DNA of 64,000 bases, taken from the NCBI RefSeq assembly GCF_900564155.1, contig NZ_LS999839.1:1-64000 (forward strand), in the 5' to 3' direction. The notes under the pieces were generated by a model. It had not been told where the DNA came from. It made no database searches and saw only the letters and a list, made by a program, of their open reading frames with translations. Position 1 is the first letter of the stretch. Each line of letters begins with the position of its first letter. This document shows positions 43,337 through 52,795 of the stretch, piece after piece. This stretch comes from Pedobacter schmidteae. GTDB taxonomy: Bacteria > Bacteroidota > Bacteroidia > Sphingobacteriales > Sphingobacteriaceae. A program made the translations under genes and the position numbers.

Positions 43337-45388
43337 TTAAATCCGGGTCCAGACACACTCATCTGTTAGTATTTTTCCTTTTACCCTGGCTTTCACTACC
43401 AAGGTATTTTTACCCGGGGTTAATGTTATATTCTCCCATAACATGGTATTAAGGTCATTTTTACTCCTTTTACCCAGATACTTTCCATTGATCCAAAGTT
43501 CAGCACTTTGTAAATTGGCATAAACCTTAACCGTTGTTAAAGCCTTATGCCGTTCTGTATTTCTTCGCTCAGCGATGTACAACATGGGTTCCGGATTCCA
43601 GTTTGCCTTGTAAAAGAAAAAAGCATCCTTTTTTATTTTTCTGTCGTAAGTAACCAGACCTTTATCATTGATACCATTATTGTCGCCCTCTGTCCTGATA
43701 GAGGAACCAAAGTCGGCCAGCACCCAAATAAATTTACCCCATATAAAAGGGCGTTTCTTCAATTCCTGCCAATGCTTTTCATGAAAAGCCGTTTGCCATT
43801 CTTCGGGATGAAAACGGCCTGACGGATTAGGTTTTTCGAGTTCCTCGGTATGCTTAAACGGACTTGCGCCGGCACCATACTCACTGATAGAAATGGGTTT
43901 AGCTGGCAATGCCCGATGCGTTTGATCTGCCCAGGTGCCAACCTGATCAAAATTCCCACCATACCAGCCAAAATATTGATTCCATCCCATCAGATCGGTC
44001 AAATCAGTAAACTCTCCGCTCCCCAGATTAGAAGCCAGCGTAGTTAAACGTCCGGGATCTTCACTTTTTGCCAATGCATTTAGTTCCTTAATAAAAGGCC
44101 TCGGGTCGTCATAGTCCAGCTTCAACTCATTAAACATTCCCCAAAAGCAAATGGACGGATGATTGTAATTTTGCCTGATCAATTCTGTTAACATCCCCTT
44201 TATATTGTCTTTGAGTGCAGGGCTATTTACGTAGCCAGTACCTGTATAGCCACCTGGCCCCACAAATGGGATTTCCGACCATAATATAATGCCATTTTTA
44301 TCGCACAGATCATAAAACAACTTGCTATGCGGATAATGGGTTAGTCGTACAGCAGTTGCGCCAAGTGATTTGATCAGTTCCATATCCGCCAGTTGGTCTG
44401 CCTCACTTAAAGCCGAGCCTTTGCCTGATACATCTTCATGGCGCCCTACGCCATACAAATCCAGATGTTTACCATTCAGAAAAAAGCCCCTGTCTGGATC
44501 TACACTGTAATAACGTAAACCAAGTTGTTGCGTTACCTGGTCAATAAGCTTTCCGTTTTGCAAAAGAGCTACCTCAACCTGATATAAATACGGATCGGCC
44601 TTCCCATTCCATAAACGAGGTTTCTCTAGCTTTAGCGACTGCTTCAGCTCCTTTTGTCCTGCAGCTAAAGCATCGGTTTGACTCTTAACAACATTTCCCT
44701 TATGGTCAAGAATGATAGTTTTAAGGCTTAATCCCTGCCCGTCAGTTAACGATAATTTACTACGCACCTGTACCTGGGCTGACGCTTCGGAAACCTGTTG
44801 CTGATCAAGATAAATACCTGAAGAACCAAAATCGAGCGGACTGATGCAATTTTTATCGGTAACAATTAGACTCACCGGCCGGTGTATGCCTCCATACAAA
44901 TTAAAATCGCCATGCAACGGAATTAAGTCCAGTCTATAGGCATTGCTAACCAACACCGTAATGGCATTATTTCCAGGCTTTATATAGTCGGTTATCTCAA
45001 CGGTAAATGCGGTATAACCACCATGATGTGCGGTTACCATTTTATGGTTCACAAGGACTGTAGCCACATTGTTTACCCCTTCAAAAGATAGAAACAAACG
45101 TTTACCCTTCCAGGCGTCAGGCACTTGCAAGTTACGTTCATAACTTGCCGCAGTTCTGTTGTAATTGGTTATTCCTTTCAGTACTTCGTCTGCATTCCAG
45201 GTATGTGGCAAATTCACAGTTTCCTTTTGAATACCACGTTCAAAATTATAGGTAAAATAAAATTGCCAGTTGGTATTAAGTGGAATAATTTGTCGTGCTG
45301 AGACCTGCAACCCTACCGGATGCCTGGCCATAGCACTTAGCTGGCCTAGCATCAGGACGAGTGCGATAATAATTTTTTTACAATGCAT
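43337..45388 (-). CDS. Glycoside hydrolase family 2 enzyme
   Basis: From ATG 45388 the protein has 683 residues with a signal peptide (MHCKKIIIALVLMLGQLSAMA). The GH2 order is visible: jelly-roll sugar-binding domain (NLPHTWNADEVL), immunoglobulin-like domain, then a TIM barrel with acid/base Glu in FWGMFNELKL and nucleophile Glu in SISEYGAG. Members are beta-galactosidases, beta-glucuronidases or beta-mannosidases; the neighbouring GH88 favours an oligosaccharide with uronic acid. The longer frame would overlap the GH88 stop. It is last in the susC operon. Confidence 0.9.
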   Translation of the reverse strand: MHCKKIIIALVLMLGQLSAMARHPVGLQVSARQIIPLNTNWQFYFTYNFERGIQKETVNLPHTWNADEVLKGITNYNRTAASYERNLQVPDAWKGKRLFLSFEGVNNVATVLVNHKMVTAHHGGYTAFTVEITDYIKPGNNAITVLVSNAYRLDLIPLHGDFNLYGGIHRPVSLIVTDKNCISPLDFGSSGIYLDQQQVSEASAQVQVRSKLSLTDGQGLSLKTIILDHKGNVVKSQTDALAAGQKELKQSLKLEKPRLWNGKADPYLYQVEVALLQNGKLIDQVTQQLGLRYYSVDPDRGFFLNGKHLDLYGVGRHEDVSGKGSALSEADQLADMELIKSLGATAVRLTHYPHSKLFYDLCDKNGIILWSEIPFVGPGGYTGTGYVNSPALKDNIKGMLTELIRQNYNHPSICFWGMFNELKLDYDDPRPFIKELNALAKSEDPGRLTTLASNLGSGEFTDLTDLMGWNQYFGWYGGNFDQVGTWADQTHRALPAKPISISEYGAGASPFKHTEELEKPNPSGRFHPEEWQTAFHEKHWQELKKRPFIWGKFIWVLADFGSSIRTEGDNNGINDKGLVTYDRKIKKDAFFFYKANWNPEPMLYIAERRNTERHKALTTVKVYANLQSAELWINGKYLGKRSKNDLNTMLWENITLTPGKNTLVVKARVKGKILTDECVWTRI

Positions 45389-45405
45389 AATTTTGACTTT
45401 CTCTA

Positions 45406-46599
45406 CTATAGATACCATTGTTTATACCGGGCCAGGGCCTCCAGGTAATAATAATCAGCGTAAACAAGTGGTACGTCAATCTCCGAATTCAAAGGATAAG
45501 CACCAGTACTGTGCATTAATAAAAAGCCTCCGTTTTCTCCGGCCTTTGCGCGATATTGTGCGGATGACAGGGAACGGATCATTGTTTCGGCAGCAGCTTT
45601 AAACTCAGCCTTTTCCGCCACCGGACTGTATTGAGCAAGTTCCAGCAGTGCCGAGGCCAGTACTGCAGCTGCTGAAGCATCACGCGGTGCAAAAGGAATA
45701 CCTTGAGCATCGAAATCCCAGTAAGGAATTTTATCAGCCGGTAAATTCGGATGGTTTAACACAAAATGGGCAATACCTTTGGCTTGCTTTAAATAGACTG
45801 CATTTTTGGTGGCACGATACATAGTAGTGTAGCCATACAATGCCCAGGCCTGCCCACGGGACCAGGCCGAACAGTCGGCTGCTCCCTGCCAGGTGGCTTT
45901 TCTAATAATCCCTCCTGTTTTGATGTTGTAATCAACCACATGGAAAGAGCTAAAATCGGGTCTGAAATGATTTTTTAAAGTTGTATTTGAATGGGCAATT
46001 GCAATCTTTTTGTATTTGGCATCACCACCATGATCACTCACCCAGTTTAACATTTCCAGGTTCATCATATTGTCGATGATCACCGGGCACTTCCAATATT
46101 TATTTTCATCCCAGGATTGTATAACCTTTAGATTTGGGCGGTAGCGGGTAGCTAATGCTTCGGCCGAACGGTCGATAACCGCTTTATATTCGGGCTTTTT
46201 CGTGATGCGATAAGCATTTCCAAAGCTACAATACATCATGAAACCCAGATCGTGGTTGCCGGTAAAAGTTTTATTGGGTTCAATAACCGACAATGCCTTT
46301 TCGGCCTCCTGTTTTATTTCCTGATCTTTTGTTTGCTCATAAATGTACCATAAGCTACCCGAATAAAACCCGCTGCACCACCATTTGATCTCTCTATTTA
46401 CAGGTTTGCCATCGGCAAAGCTCTGTGGGGTAAGCCCAGAAGGTATGTTTTTACTCAGCACTTTATACTGGCTGGCTGCAAATTCAAATTGGTCATGAAT
46501 CAGTTTGCTCATGTTTTCCGGCTTTGCCGTTGTCTGTTGGGCAAATGAAACAGTAGAAGTAACGGCAAAAAGGGCCGCAATGATAATGGTTCTTTTCAT
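45406..46599 (-). CDS. Unsaturated glucuronyl hydrolase (GH88)
   Basis: GH88 enzymes remove the 4,5-unsaturated uronic acid that polysaccharide lyases leave at the non-reducing end. The 397-residue protein has a signal peptide (to about FAQQ) and the (alpha/alpha)6 barrel with the two catalytic Asp motifs NHDLGFM (Asp117) and IIDNMMNLEML (Asp176), plus SAWSRGQAWALYGY. GH105 is related, but the motif spacing suits GH88. It is encoded between DUF5017 and GH2 genes, with 22 and 17 bp gaps. No polysaccharide lyase is in the window. Confidence 0.9.
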   Translation of the reverse strand: MKRTIIIAALFAVTSTVSFAQQTTAKPENMSKLIHDQFEFAASQYKVLSKNIPSGLTPQSFADGKPVNREIKWWCSGFYSGSLWYIYEQTKDQEIKQEAEKALSVIEPNKTFTGNHDLGFMMYCSFGNAYRITKKPEYKAVIDRSAEALATRYRPNLKVIQSWDENKYWKCPVIIDNMMNLEMLNWVSDHGGDAKYKKIAIAHSNTTLKNHFRPDFSSFHVVDYNIKTGGIIRKATWQGAADCSAWSRGQAWALYGYTTMYRATKNAVYLKQAKGIAHFVLNHPNLPADKIPYWDFDAQGIPFAPRDASAAAVLASALLELAQYSPVAEKAEFKAAAETMIRSLSSAQYRAKAGENGGFLLMHSTGAYPLNSEIDVPLVYADYYYLEALARYKQWYL

Positions 46600-46621
46600 A
46601 TTTATGTGTATGTGCTTATCG

Positions 46622-47545
46622 TTACGGAATGATTTTAATGTTAAATTCTTTCAAAGCACTTTTATTATTATCCGGAGTAACATTAAACACAGCAAACGAG
46701 GCCTTGTACTTACCGGTTGCCGCATATTTAAATGTATAAGCGGTGGCGGCTGAAGCTGTAATATTTTTAACCGTTGTGGTAGAAATATCCGGTGAAATCC
46801 GGCCAACATATAGTGCCTTACTTACAATCCAACTGGTATTACTTGGTGCCGCGGCATTGCCGCCGTCAATTTTCAATGAGGCCGTTGAAGCCACCCATCT
46901 TGAAGTTGCGGTACTCCAGACATTGCCAAACCTGGTCCAAAAGTTAGCATCAGCCGCAATAGCCCCCAAATTAAAGGTAAAATCGGGCAGCACATTGTTG
47001 ACCGCATAATTGGTAATGGTCCATGTGCGTTGTGTTGAGCCCGTTACCCCCATAAATTTAAAAGCGATAAATAACGAATCGTTCACTCCGGTAACCAAAT
47101 CGCTCAAATCTGCGTTTCCCGAATTTACCGCTGTTGCGTTGCTAGCTAATGCCACTCTGTTGGTGATATTGGTCCAGGCGGCATTTACTATTGTAGCCGA
47201 ATCTCGGGCAGGTAATTTGTTGGTAGCCAAAACCTGCAAACTATTGGCTTGTGTACCAAATTGAAGGGTACTGGTGAAAGACAATATGGTTTTACCTAAA
47301 GCATTAGCTCTGGTACGGTATTCATATTTATTACCTACCGTTCCGGCCCAAAAGGCAATGTTATCAGCATAGCCTGTTAATGCAAATTTGCAGGTATCCC
47401 CAAGCTTAAAAACAAGGGTATCCCCAATCGTAGAGCGGGCATTGGTTAATGCAATATTTACTGTAGGTGCCTCTGTGGTCAGCTCCTTTTTACAGGCCGA
47501 CAAACATACACCGGCGATGATTAGGAAATTAAATATATATTTCAT
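46622..47545 (-). CDS. DUF5017-type surface glycan-binding lipoprotein
   Basis: The 307-residue lipoprotein (lipobox LSACKK, Cys18) has a Thr/Asn/Ala-rich beta-structured body. Its size, position directly after susD and features such as FWAGTVGNKYEYRTRANALGK, shortened to FWAGTVGNKYEYR, fit DUF5017 proteins that accompany SusCD systems and are thought to bind glycan at the surface, like SusE/SusF. Binding specificity is unknown. Confidence 0.72.
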   Translation of the reverse strand: MKYIFNFLIIAGVCLSACKKELTTEAPTVNIALTNARSTIGDTLVFKLGDTCKFALTGYADNIAFWAGTVGNKYEYRTRANALGKTILSFTSTLQFGTQANSLQVLATNKLPARDSATIVNAAWTNITNRVALASNATAVNSGNADLSDLVTGVNDSLFIAFKFMGVTGSTQRTWTITNYAVNNVLPDFTFNLGAIAADANFWTRFGNVWSTATSRWVASTASLKIDGGNAAAPSNTSWIVSKALYVGRISPDISTTTVKNITASAATAYTFKYAATGKYKASFAVFNVTPDNNKSALKEFNIKIIP

Positions 47546-47574
47546 TTTCTTTTCTTTTAGGTTGGTGATGATTG

Positions 47575-49464
47575 TTAATACCCTGGATTTTGAATCAGTG
47601 CTTTATTCAGGTTCAGCTCATATGTAGGTTTAGGCAATAACACATGTTTTTGCTCAATACCCAGTAAGCCCTGGTAACCATTTGTATTTCCCGTTGCGGC
47701 AATGTTAGCACCATTTGCAGCTGCATAATTCATAAAAGCCTGCATATCGGCCACAAAATTTCCCCAGCGAATTAAATCTCCTTTACGGGATGCTTCAAAG
47801 CACATTTCACGCATACGTTCATCACGTATCGCCTGCTGAAAAGCAGGCTTATCCAATCCAGGTGTCAACAAGTGCTCATTTCCATTAGTAATGGTAGCCA
47901 CCGCTGTGGCTGTTGTACCAGTAGCTGGTGCGGCAATGGTAACAACTGGCGCAGTTGTAAAATATGGACCCGATGTCAAATTACCTCTGCTGGTAATTTT
48001 AATACCGGTTACCACACCACCTGCCGAAACTACAGCAACGGCAGTCGCTCCTGCGCCTCCACCACCGCTAATGGTAACCGCCGGCGGCGTAGCCGCAACA
48101 TAACCTGTACCACCATTGGTTACTGAAATGGTTTTCACAATATTGCCATTCAATGTGCCGTATCCACGTTTCCTTACCAGGTTTATGGCGTCATAAGCCT
48201 GGCTCGTTGGGCCGTTTACCTGATTTTCTGCTTCCGCTTTCATTAGCAGCACATCCGCATATCGGATAACCGGCCAGTTGATATTATAGGTACCATTGAT
48301 ACGGGATGACTCAGGGCAATATTCCCTTCTGAATTTCCCACAACTCATCTGCCACACGTTTGGTCTGTCCAACCTGGTTCTTACAGTAGAAGTAGATGAA
48401 TAATAATAATCCGCACAATTCCAGTCCCGACGTGTATCTAAAGATGCTTTGTTGACCAATGTGCTGGTGGGATCAACTTCGTAGCTGTCAAAAAGTTTCT
48501 TGGTAATCGAAATCCATGAGGCAGAGGTGTAAGAGCTATTGTCAAAATTGACAAAAGTAGAGGACACTCCCACAAAGTTACCAATGTCATTACCTGTTTT
48601 ATTGGTTACACCAGCGGCGGCGCCGGCAGATCCCCATTCTAAAATATCCTCTTTAACATCGTATTTATCCTGACACAAATTGATAAAAACTTGTTTGTAA
48701 TCGGGATTTAGGGCGTGAATATTCGAATTGATGACCTTATCTGCATAGGTAATTACATCTGCGTATTTACCGGTATCGTTAAGTGGATAACCTGCCCAGT
48801 ATAAATACACTTTGGCCAGCATAGCTTGTACCGCAGTTACTGTGACCTGATCATTGTAACCCAGACTATTTACTGTGCGACCTTGCAGCAGCGTTTCCGC
48901 TTCTTTCAAATCGGCAACCATCTGTTCGTACACCTTTACCTGAGGGGCGGCCGCTATATTTACTTCAGATATCGCAGGCGAGTGCAAAATCAAGGGAACA
49001 TCTCCAAAGTTTGTGGTCAGGATAAAATAATTATAAGCCCTTAAAAATAATGCCTGTCCTTTAATGTATCCGCGCAGCTTCTCATCCATCGACGGCTTGT
49101 TGATGTTATCGATCAACCCGTTTGCATTATTGATCCCTAAGTAAGGCCAGCGCCAAACGTCGGCAATATAGGCATGCCCTGAATTGTAAGCGGAATAATA
49201 TAGGCCTCTGGCATCGCCACTTGCCGGGCGATTCGGAATCATCTCGTCCGTTGTACTGGTAAAATTGAAATTTAAAACCTGTCCATACATCCGTTCGTAC
49301 ATCATATTGCTGTAAATACCATTCAAAGCAACCTGAAGCTGATCGGCCGTCTCGTAATAACTTACCGGAGTTACCACATCTGTGGGCTGTGTGTCCAGAA
49401 ATTTCTTACAGGAACTGCTTAATCCGGTAAGAAGTATGAATGCCAAAATATATCTGTGTTTCAT
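47575..49464 (-). CDS. SusD/RagB family glycan-binding lipoprotein with inserted repeat block
   Basis: SusD-type proteins cap the SusC channel and capture the glycan. The 629-residue protein has a lipobox (LSSSCKK), the N-terminal TPR-like helices (KFLDTQPTDVVTPVSYY) and the C-terminal signature AIRDERMREMCFEASRKGDLIRWG, shortened to RDERMREMCFE. Between residues about 446 and 527 it has a Gly/Ala/Thr/Val-rich insertion of two related about-40-residue repeats (GGTGYVAATPPAVTI; PYFTTAPVVTIAAP), absent from ordinary SusD proteins. It follows susC by 19 bp. Confidence 0.92.
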   Translation of the reverse strand: MKHRYILAFILLTGLSSSCKKFLDTQPTDVVTPVSYYETADQLQVALNGIYSNMMYERMYGQVLNFNFTSTTDEMIPNRPASGDARGLYYSAYNSGHAYIADVWRWPYLGINNANGLIDNINKPSMDEKLRGYIKGQALFLRAYNYFILTTNFGDVPLILHSPAISEVNIAAAPQVKVYEQMVADLKEAETLLQGRTVNSLGYNDQVTVTAVQAMLAKVYLYWAGYPLNDTGKYADVITYADKVINSNIHALNPDYKQVFINLCQDKYDVKEDILEWGSAGAAAGVTNKTGNDIGNFVGVSSTFVNFDNSSYTSASWISITKKLFDSYEVDPTSTLVNKASLDTRRDWNCADYYYSSTSTVRTRLDRPNVWQMSCGKFRREYCPESSRINGTYNINWPVIRYADVLLMKAEAENQVNGPTSQAYDAINLVRKRGYGTLNGNIVKTISVTNGGTGYVAATPPAVTISGGGGAGATAVAVVSAGGVVTGIKITSRGNLTSGPYFTTAPVVTIAAPATGTTATAVATITNGNEHLLTPGLDKPAFQQAIRDERMREMCFEASRKGDLIRWGNFVADMQAFMNYAAANGANIAATGNTNGYQGLLGIEQKHVLLPKPTYELNLNKALIQNPGY

Positions 49465-49483
49465 GTCTTTAATATTTTAATGA

Positions 49484-52400
49484 TTAAAATGTCGCATTTA
49501 AACCAAAGGTTACCGTAAAGGATTGCGGATAAGTGCCATAGTCAAAACCTGGTGTTAAGTTTCCTGGTCTTGCCGAAGCTTCGGGATCTAAGCCCGAGTA
49601 ATTAGTAAGGGTATAAAGGTTTTGTGCCGAGATATTGGCCCTTAACTTAGATAAGCCAATATGCTTTAACATACCATTGGTAAAATTATATCCCAACTGA
49701 ACGGTTTTAAGCCTCAAATACGAACCATCTTCGACCACTCGTGAGGAGTAATTGGCAACCGTCATCCCTCCTGCCCTGAACAGGCTATTGCTTGGATTGC
49801 TCGGTGTCCAGCGGTCCTGAAAAGAGGCATATTGATTTAAATTCGGGTTGGTCACAATTCCCCCCTCAAAAACATATCGGTTGGCATTGATAATGTCATT
49901 GCCGTACGACCATTGCAGGAATACGCCCAGATCCCAGTCTTTGTAACTAAAATTATTGCTAAAACCACCGGTATGAATCGGTAAGCCCCTGCCAATAATG
50001 GTATAATCATTATTATTAATGGCCAAATCGCCATTCAGATCTTTATATTTGATATCGCCGGGCTGAATCGCGGCCCTGGTAGTTCCATTGGTGGTGATGT
50101 TTGGTTTTAACTGATAAGTGCCGTTAGGCATTTTATCAAAATCGCTATATTGATAGACCCCGTCAAAAATAAGCCCATACATTTCGCCAACCGAACGTCC
50201 CTTAACCGAAATATAAGAAGCCAGACTGGTATAAGTAGTATTAAAAAATGTACCTGAACCCGAAAGCAATGAGTTCTGCCCCTCAGTCAGTTCCAAGATC
50301 TTATTACGGTTAAAACTGATGTTAAAATTACTCGTCCAGCGGAAATCTTTAGTTTGGATGTTTGTGCTGTTAATCGTAATCTCTAAACCACGATTCTGTA
50401 AACTACCTATATTTTTAAAGCCCGTACTGCTTAGCACTCCATTGGCATAAGGCAGTTGTGCATTCAAAAGCAGGTCTTTAGTAGTCCGCTCGTATACATC
50501 AACTGTCAAACCCAGTTTACTTTTTAGAAAACTCATGTCCAAACCAATATTGGTTTGCGTATTGGTTTCCCATTTCAGATTTGGATTTGCTGCAGCAGTG
50601 ATCACCGAACCTGCAGAAACAGGTTTACCATTAAATGAGTACCAGTAATTGACATTACCAAGATCCATTTGGGCCAGGTAAGGGAAATCACTTACCCTGT
50701 TATTTCCGGATGCGCCATAACCGACACGCAGTTTGGCATCAGAAATAAATTTAAAGCCCTTCATAAAATTCTCCTGACTAAACCTCCACCCTGCAGATGC
50801 GGAAGGGAAATATCCCCAGCGTTTGCCTGGAGCAAATTTTGAAGAACCATCAGCCCTCAGGGATGCTGTTACCAGGTACTTACCTTTATAATCATAATTT
50901 ACCCTACTCAAAAATGAAGCTAAAGTCCACCTCGAGCTACCCGATCTCACAACCGTATTGGCGGCGGGAACCAGGTCCAGTGCATCAAGTCCAAGATTTT
51001 CGTTTGCAATCTGGGAGGCATAGATAGATCTGAATGAATTTTTGTTTCGCTGTGAAGAGAAACCTGCCAATAAGGTTAAGTTATGGTCTTTATTGAAGGT
51101 ATTTTTATAAGTCAGGGTATTATCATTTAACCAGTTAAAGACCGGAGCAGTGCCATACGTACCATTCGGTCCGGGAGCATTCGGTACCACCTTGCTTCCA
51201 GCCTGGGTAAAGGAATTGTTAAAAATATTGGTCTCGGTATTGTTGTTGGTGATCCCACCTGAGATCCTTAATTTCAACTTGGGTGTAAAAGCATATTCTG
51301 CATATCCGTTGGCGGCCATATTTGTAGCTTTATACATAGTCTGCTGATTGGCCAGACTGATCAGTGGGTTAACCCGGTAATCCTGATTGTTGGCAATTTC
51401 GTTGGTTGGATCATAAAATGAATCGAGCAAATCAGTTCCTGCATCTCTGCCAGATAAACCGGTAGTTGGTCTATAGCCCCAAACGGAGTATAAAAGACCG
51501 GCAGAAGCATAAAAGTTTGTAGCCGAAATAGGTGTTCCGAAAGTCTCGCTATACGCGTAATTCACGTTAATGCCCGTTTTCAATTTTGGTGTTACCTGCT
51601 GATCTAAAACAAAGCGTCCCTGATAACGTCTAAAGCCACTATACTTCACAATCCCTTTTTGATTGTTAAAGTTTCCGGAGATAGAGAAAGTAGTTTTATC
51701 ACTTCCGCCGCGTAAGGCAATATCGTGATTTTGATTTTGGCCAGTCCGGAAAATATGGTCTTGCATATTTAATCCAGCCACATTACGGTAGTCATCAACA
51801 GTAACCCCATTTTTAAGATATACCGAGTCTGCAAAAACCGAATTTAGTTCTTTCACATACTTAACAAATTCGTATGGCCCCATTACCGGAATCTGCGCCG
51901 GCGATTTTTGTACACCGTAATAGGCATTATAAGTAAGTTGTGGCTTTCCGGCCTGACCTCTTTTTGTGGTAATTAATACTACCCCATTTGAGCCCCTTGC
52001 ACCATAAATAGCTGTAGCAGATGCATCTTTCAACACATCAATACTTTCAATATCTGAAGGGTTGATGGAATTTGCATTTGCATTTTCGGAAGGGAAACCG
52101 TCAATTACATATAAAGGTGAGTTATCCTGAGAAATGGAACCTGCTCCCCGAATTACAATAGTAGCCGTTGCACCTGGTTGCCCATCACTGGTACTCACCT
52201 GCACCCCGGCAACACGCCCGGCCAATGCCTGATCAAAGGATTTAACCGGAGCCTTTTCCAGGTCCTTCATATTGACCGAGCCTACTGCACCTGTTAAATC
52301 TTTACGCTTTGCCGTACCATATCCCAATACCACCACATCGTTTAAAGTAGTTGACGACTCCTGAAGGGATACGTTGACAATACTTTTTGCACCTACGGTA

Positions 52401-52684
52401 ACGGTTTGGGTCACATACCCCAGATAGTTAAATACCAGCTGATCTGTAGCCGAGGCTTGTATTTTGTAACGGCCGCTCACATCTGTCTGTACACTTGTCT
52501 TTGTATTTTTTACAGTAACGGTAGTCCCCGGAATGGGGCCTCCCTGTTGATCGGTAACAATGCCTGTTACAGGCTTGCTTTGTGCATAGGTTATACAAGG
52601 CAGCAGGATGGCAACCATCAAGCCCAATAAATATGGCCAACAGTTAAAATCCAGTCCTCTAAAACTTAAGTCTAGTTTTTTCAT
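49484..52684 (-). CDS. SusC/RagA family TonB-linked outer membrane protein
   Basis: The 1066-residue transporter has a signal peptide (to about ITYAQ), a CarboxypepD_reg-like domain (about 38-110), the plug with the SusC hallmark SIDVLKDASATAIYGARGSNGVV, shortened to LKDASATAIYGARGSNG, and a large barrel ending GLNATF. With SusD it imports oligosaccharides. It leads the operon susC-susD-DUF5017-GH88-GH2 and is divergent from the hybrid sensor gene, which is the likely activator. Confidence 0.95.
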   Translation of the reverse strand: MKKLDLSFRGLDFNCWPYLLGLMVAILLPCITYAQSKPVTGIVTDQQGGPIPGTTVTVKNTKTSVQTDVSGRYKIQASATDQLVFNYLGYVTQTVTVGAKSIVNVSLQESSTTLNDVVVLGYGTAKRKDLTGAVGSVNMKDLEKAPVKSFDQALAGRVAGVQVSTSDGQPGATATIVIRGAGSISQDNSPLYVIDGFPSENANANSINPSDIESIDVLKDASATAIYGARGSNGVVLITTKRGQAGKPQLTYNAYYGVQKSPAQIPVMGPYEFVKYVKELNSVFADSVYLKNGVTVDDYRNVAGLNMQDHIFRTGQNQNHDIALRGGSDKTTFSISGNFNNQKGIVKYSGFRRYQGRFVLDQQVTPKLKTGINVNYAYSETFGTPISATNFYASAGLLYSVWGYRPTTGLSGRDAGTDLLDSFYDPTNEIANNQDYRVNPLISLANQQTMYKATNMAANGYAEYAFTPKLKLRISGGITNNNTETNIFNNSFTQAGSKVVPNAPGPNGTYGTAPVFNWLNDNTLTYKNTFNKDHNLTLLAGFSSQRNKNSFRSIYASQIANENLGLDALDLVPAANTVVRSGSSRWTLASFLSRVNYDYKGKYLVTASLRADGSSKFAPGKRWGYFPSASAGWRFSQENFMKGFKFISDAKLRVGYGASGNNRVSDFPYLAQMDLGNVNYWYSFNGKPVSAGSVITAAANPNLKWETNTQTNIGLDMSFLKSKLGLTVDVYERTTKDLLLNAQLPYANGVLSSTGFKNIGSLQNRGLEITINSTNIQTKDFRWTSNFNISFNRNKILELTEGQNSLLSGSGTFFNTTYTSLASYISVKGRSVGEMYGLIFDGVYQYSDFDKMPNGTYQLKPNITTNGTTRAAIQPGDIKYKDLNGDLAINNNDYTIIGRGLPIHTGGFSNNFSYKDWDLGVFLQWSYGNDIINANRYVFEGGIVTNPNLNQYASFQDRWTPSNPSNSLFRAGGMTVANYSSRVVEDGSYLRLKTVQLGYNFTNGMLKHIGLSKLRANISAQNLYTLTNYSGLDPEASARPGNLTPGFDYGTYPQSFTVTFGLNATF

Positions 52685-52795
52685 ACACTTATTAGTTTGG
52701 TTAGATAAAATTACTAATCGTAAAATTGTTACAAACTAAGCCAAGCAAGGGGTGAATTTTCTGTTTTTATGGGTAGATAAATGTATTTTTAGGCA

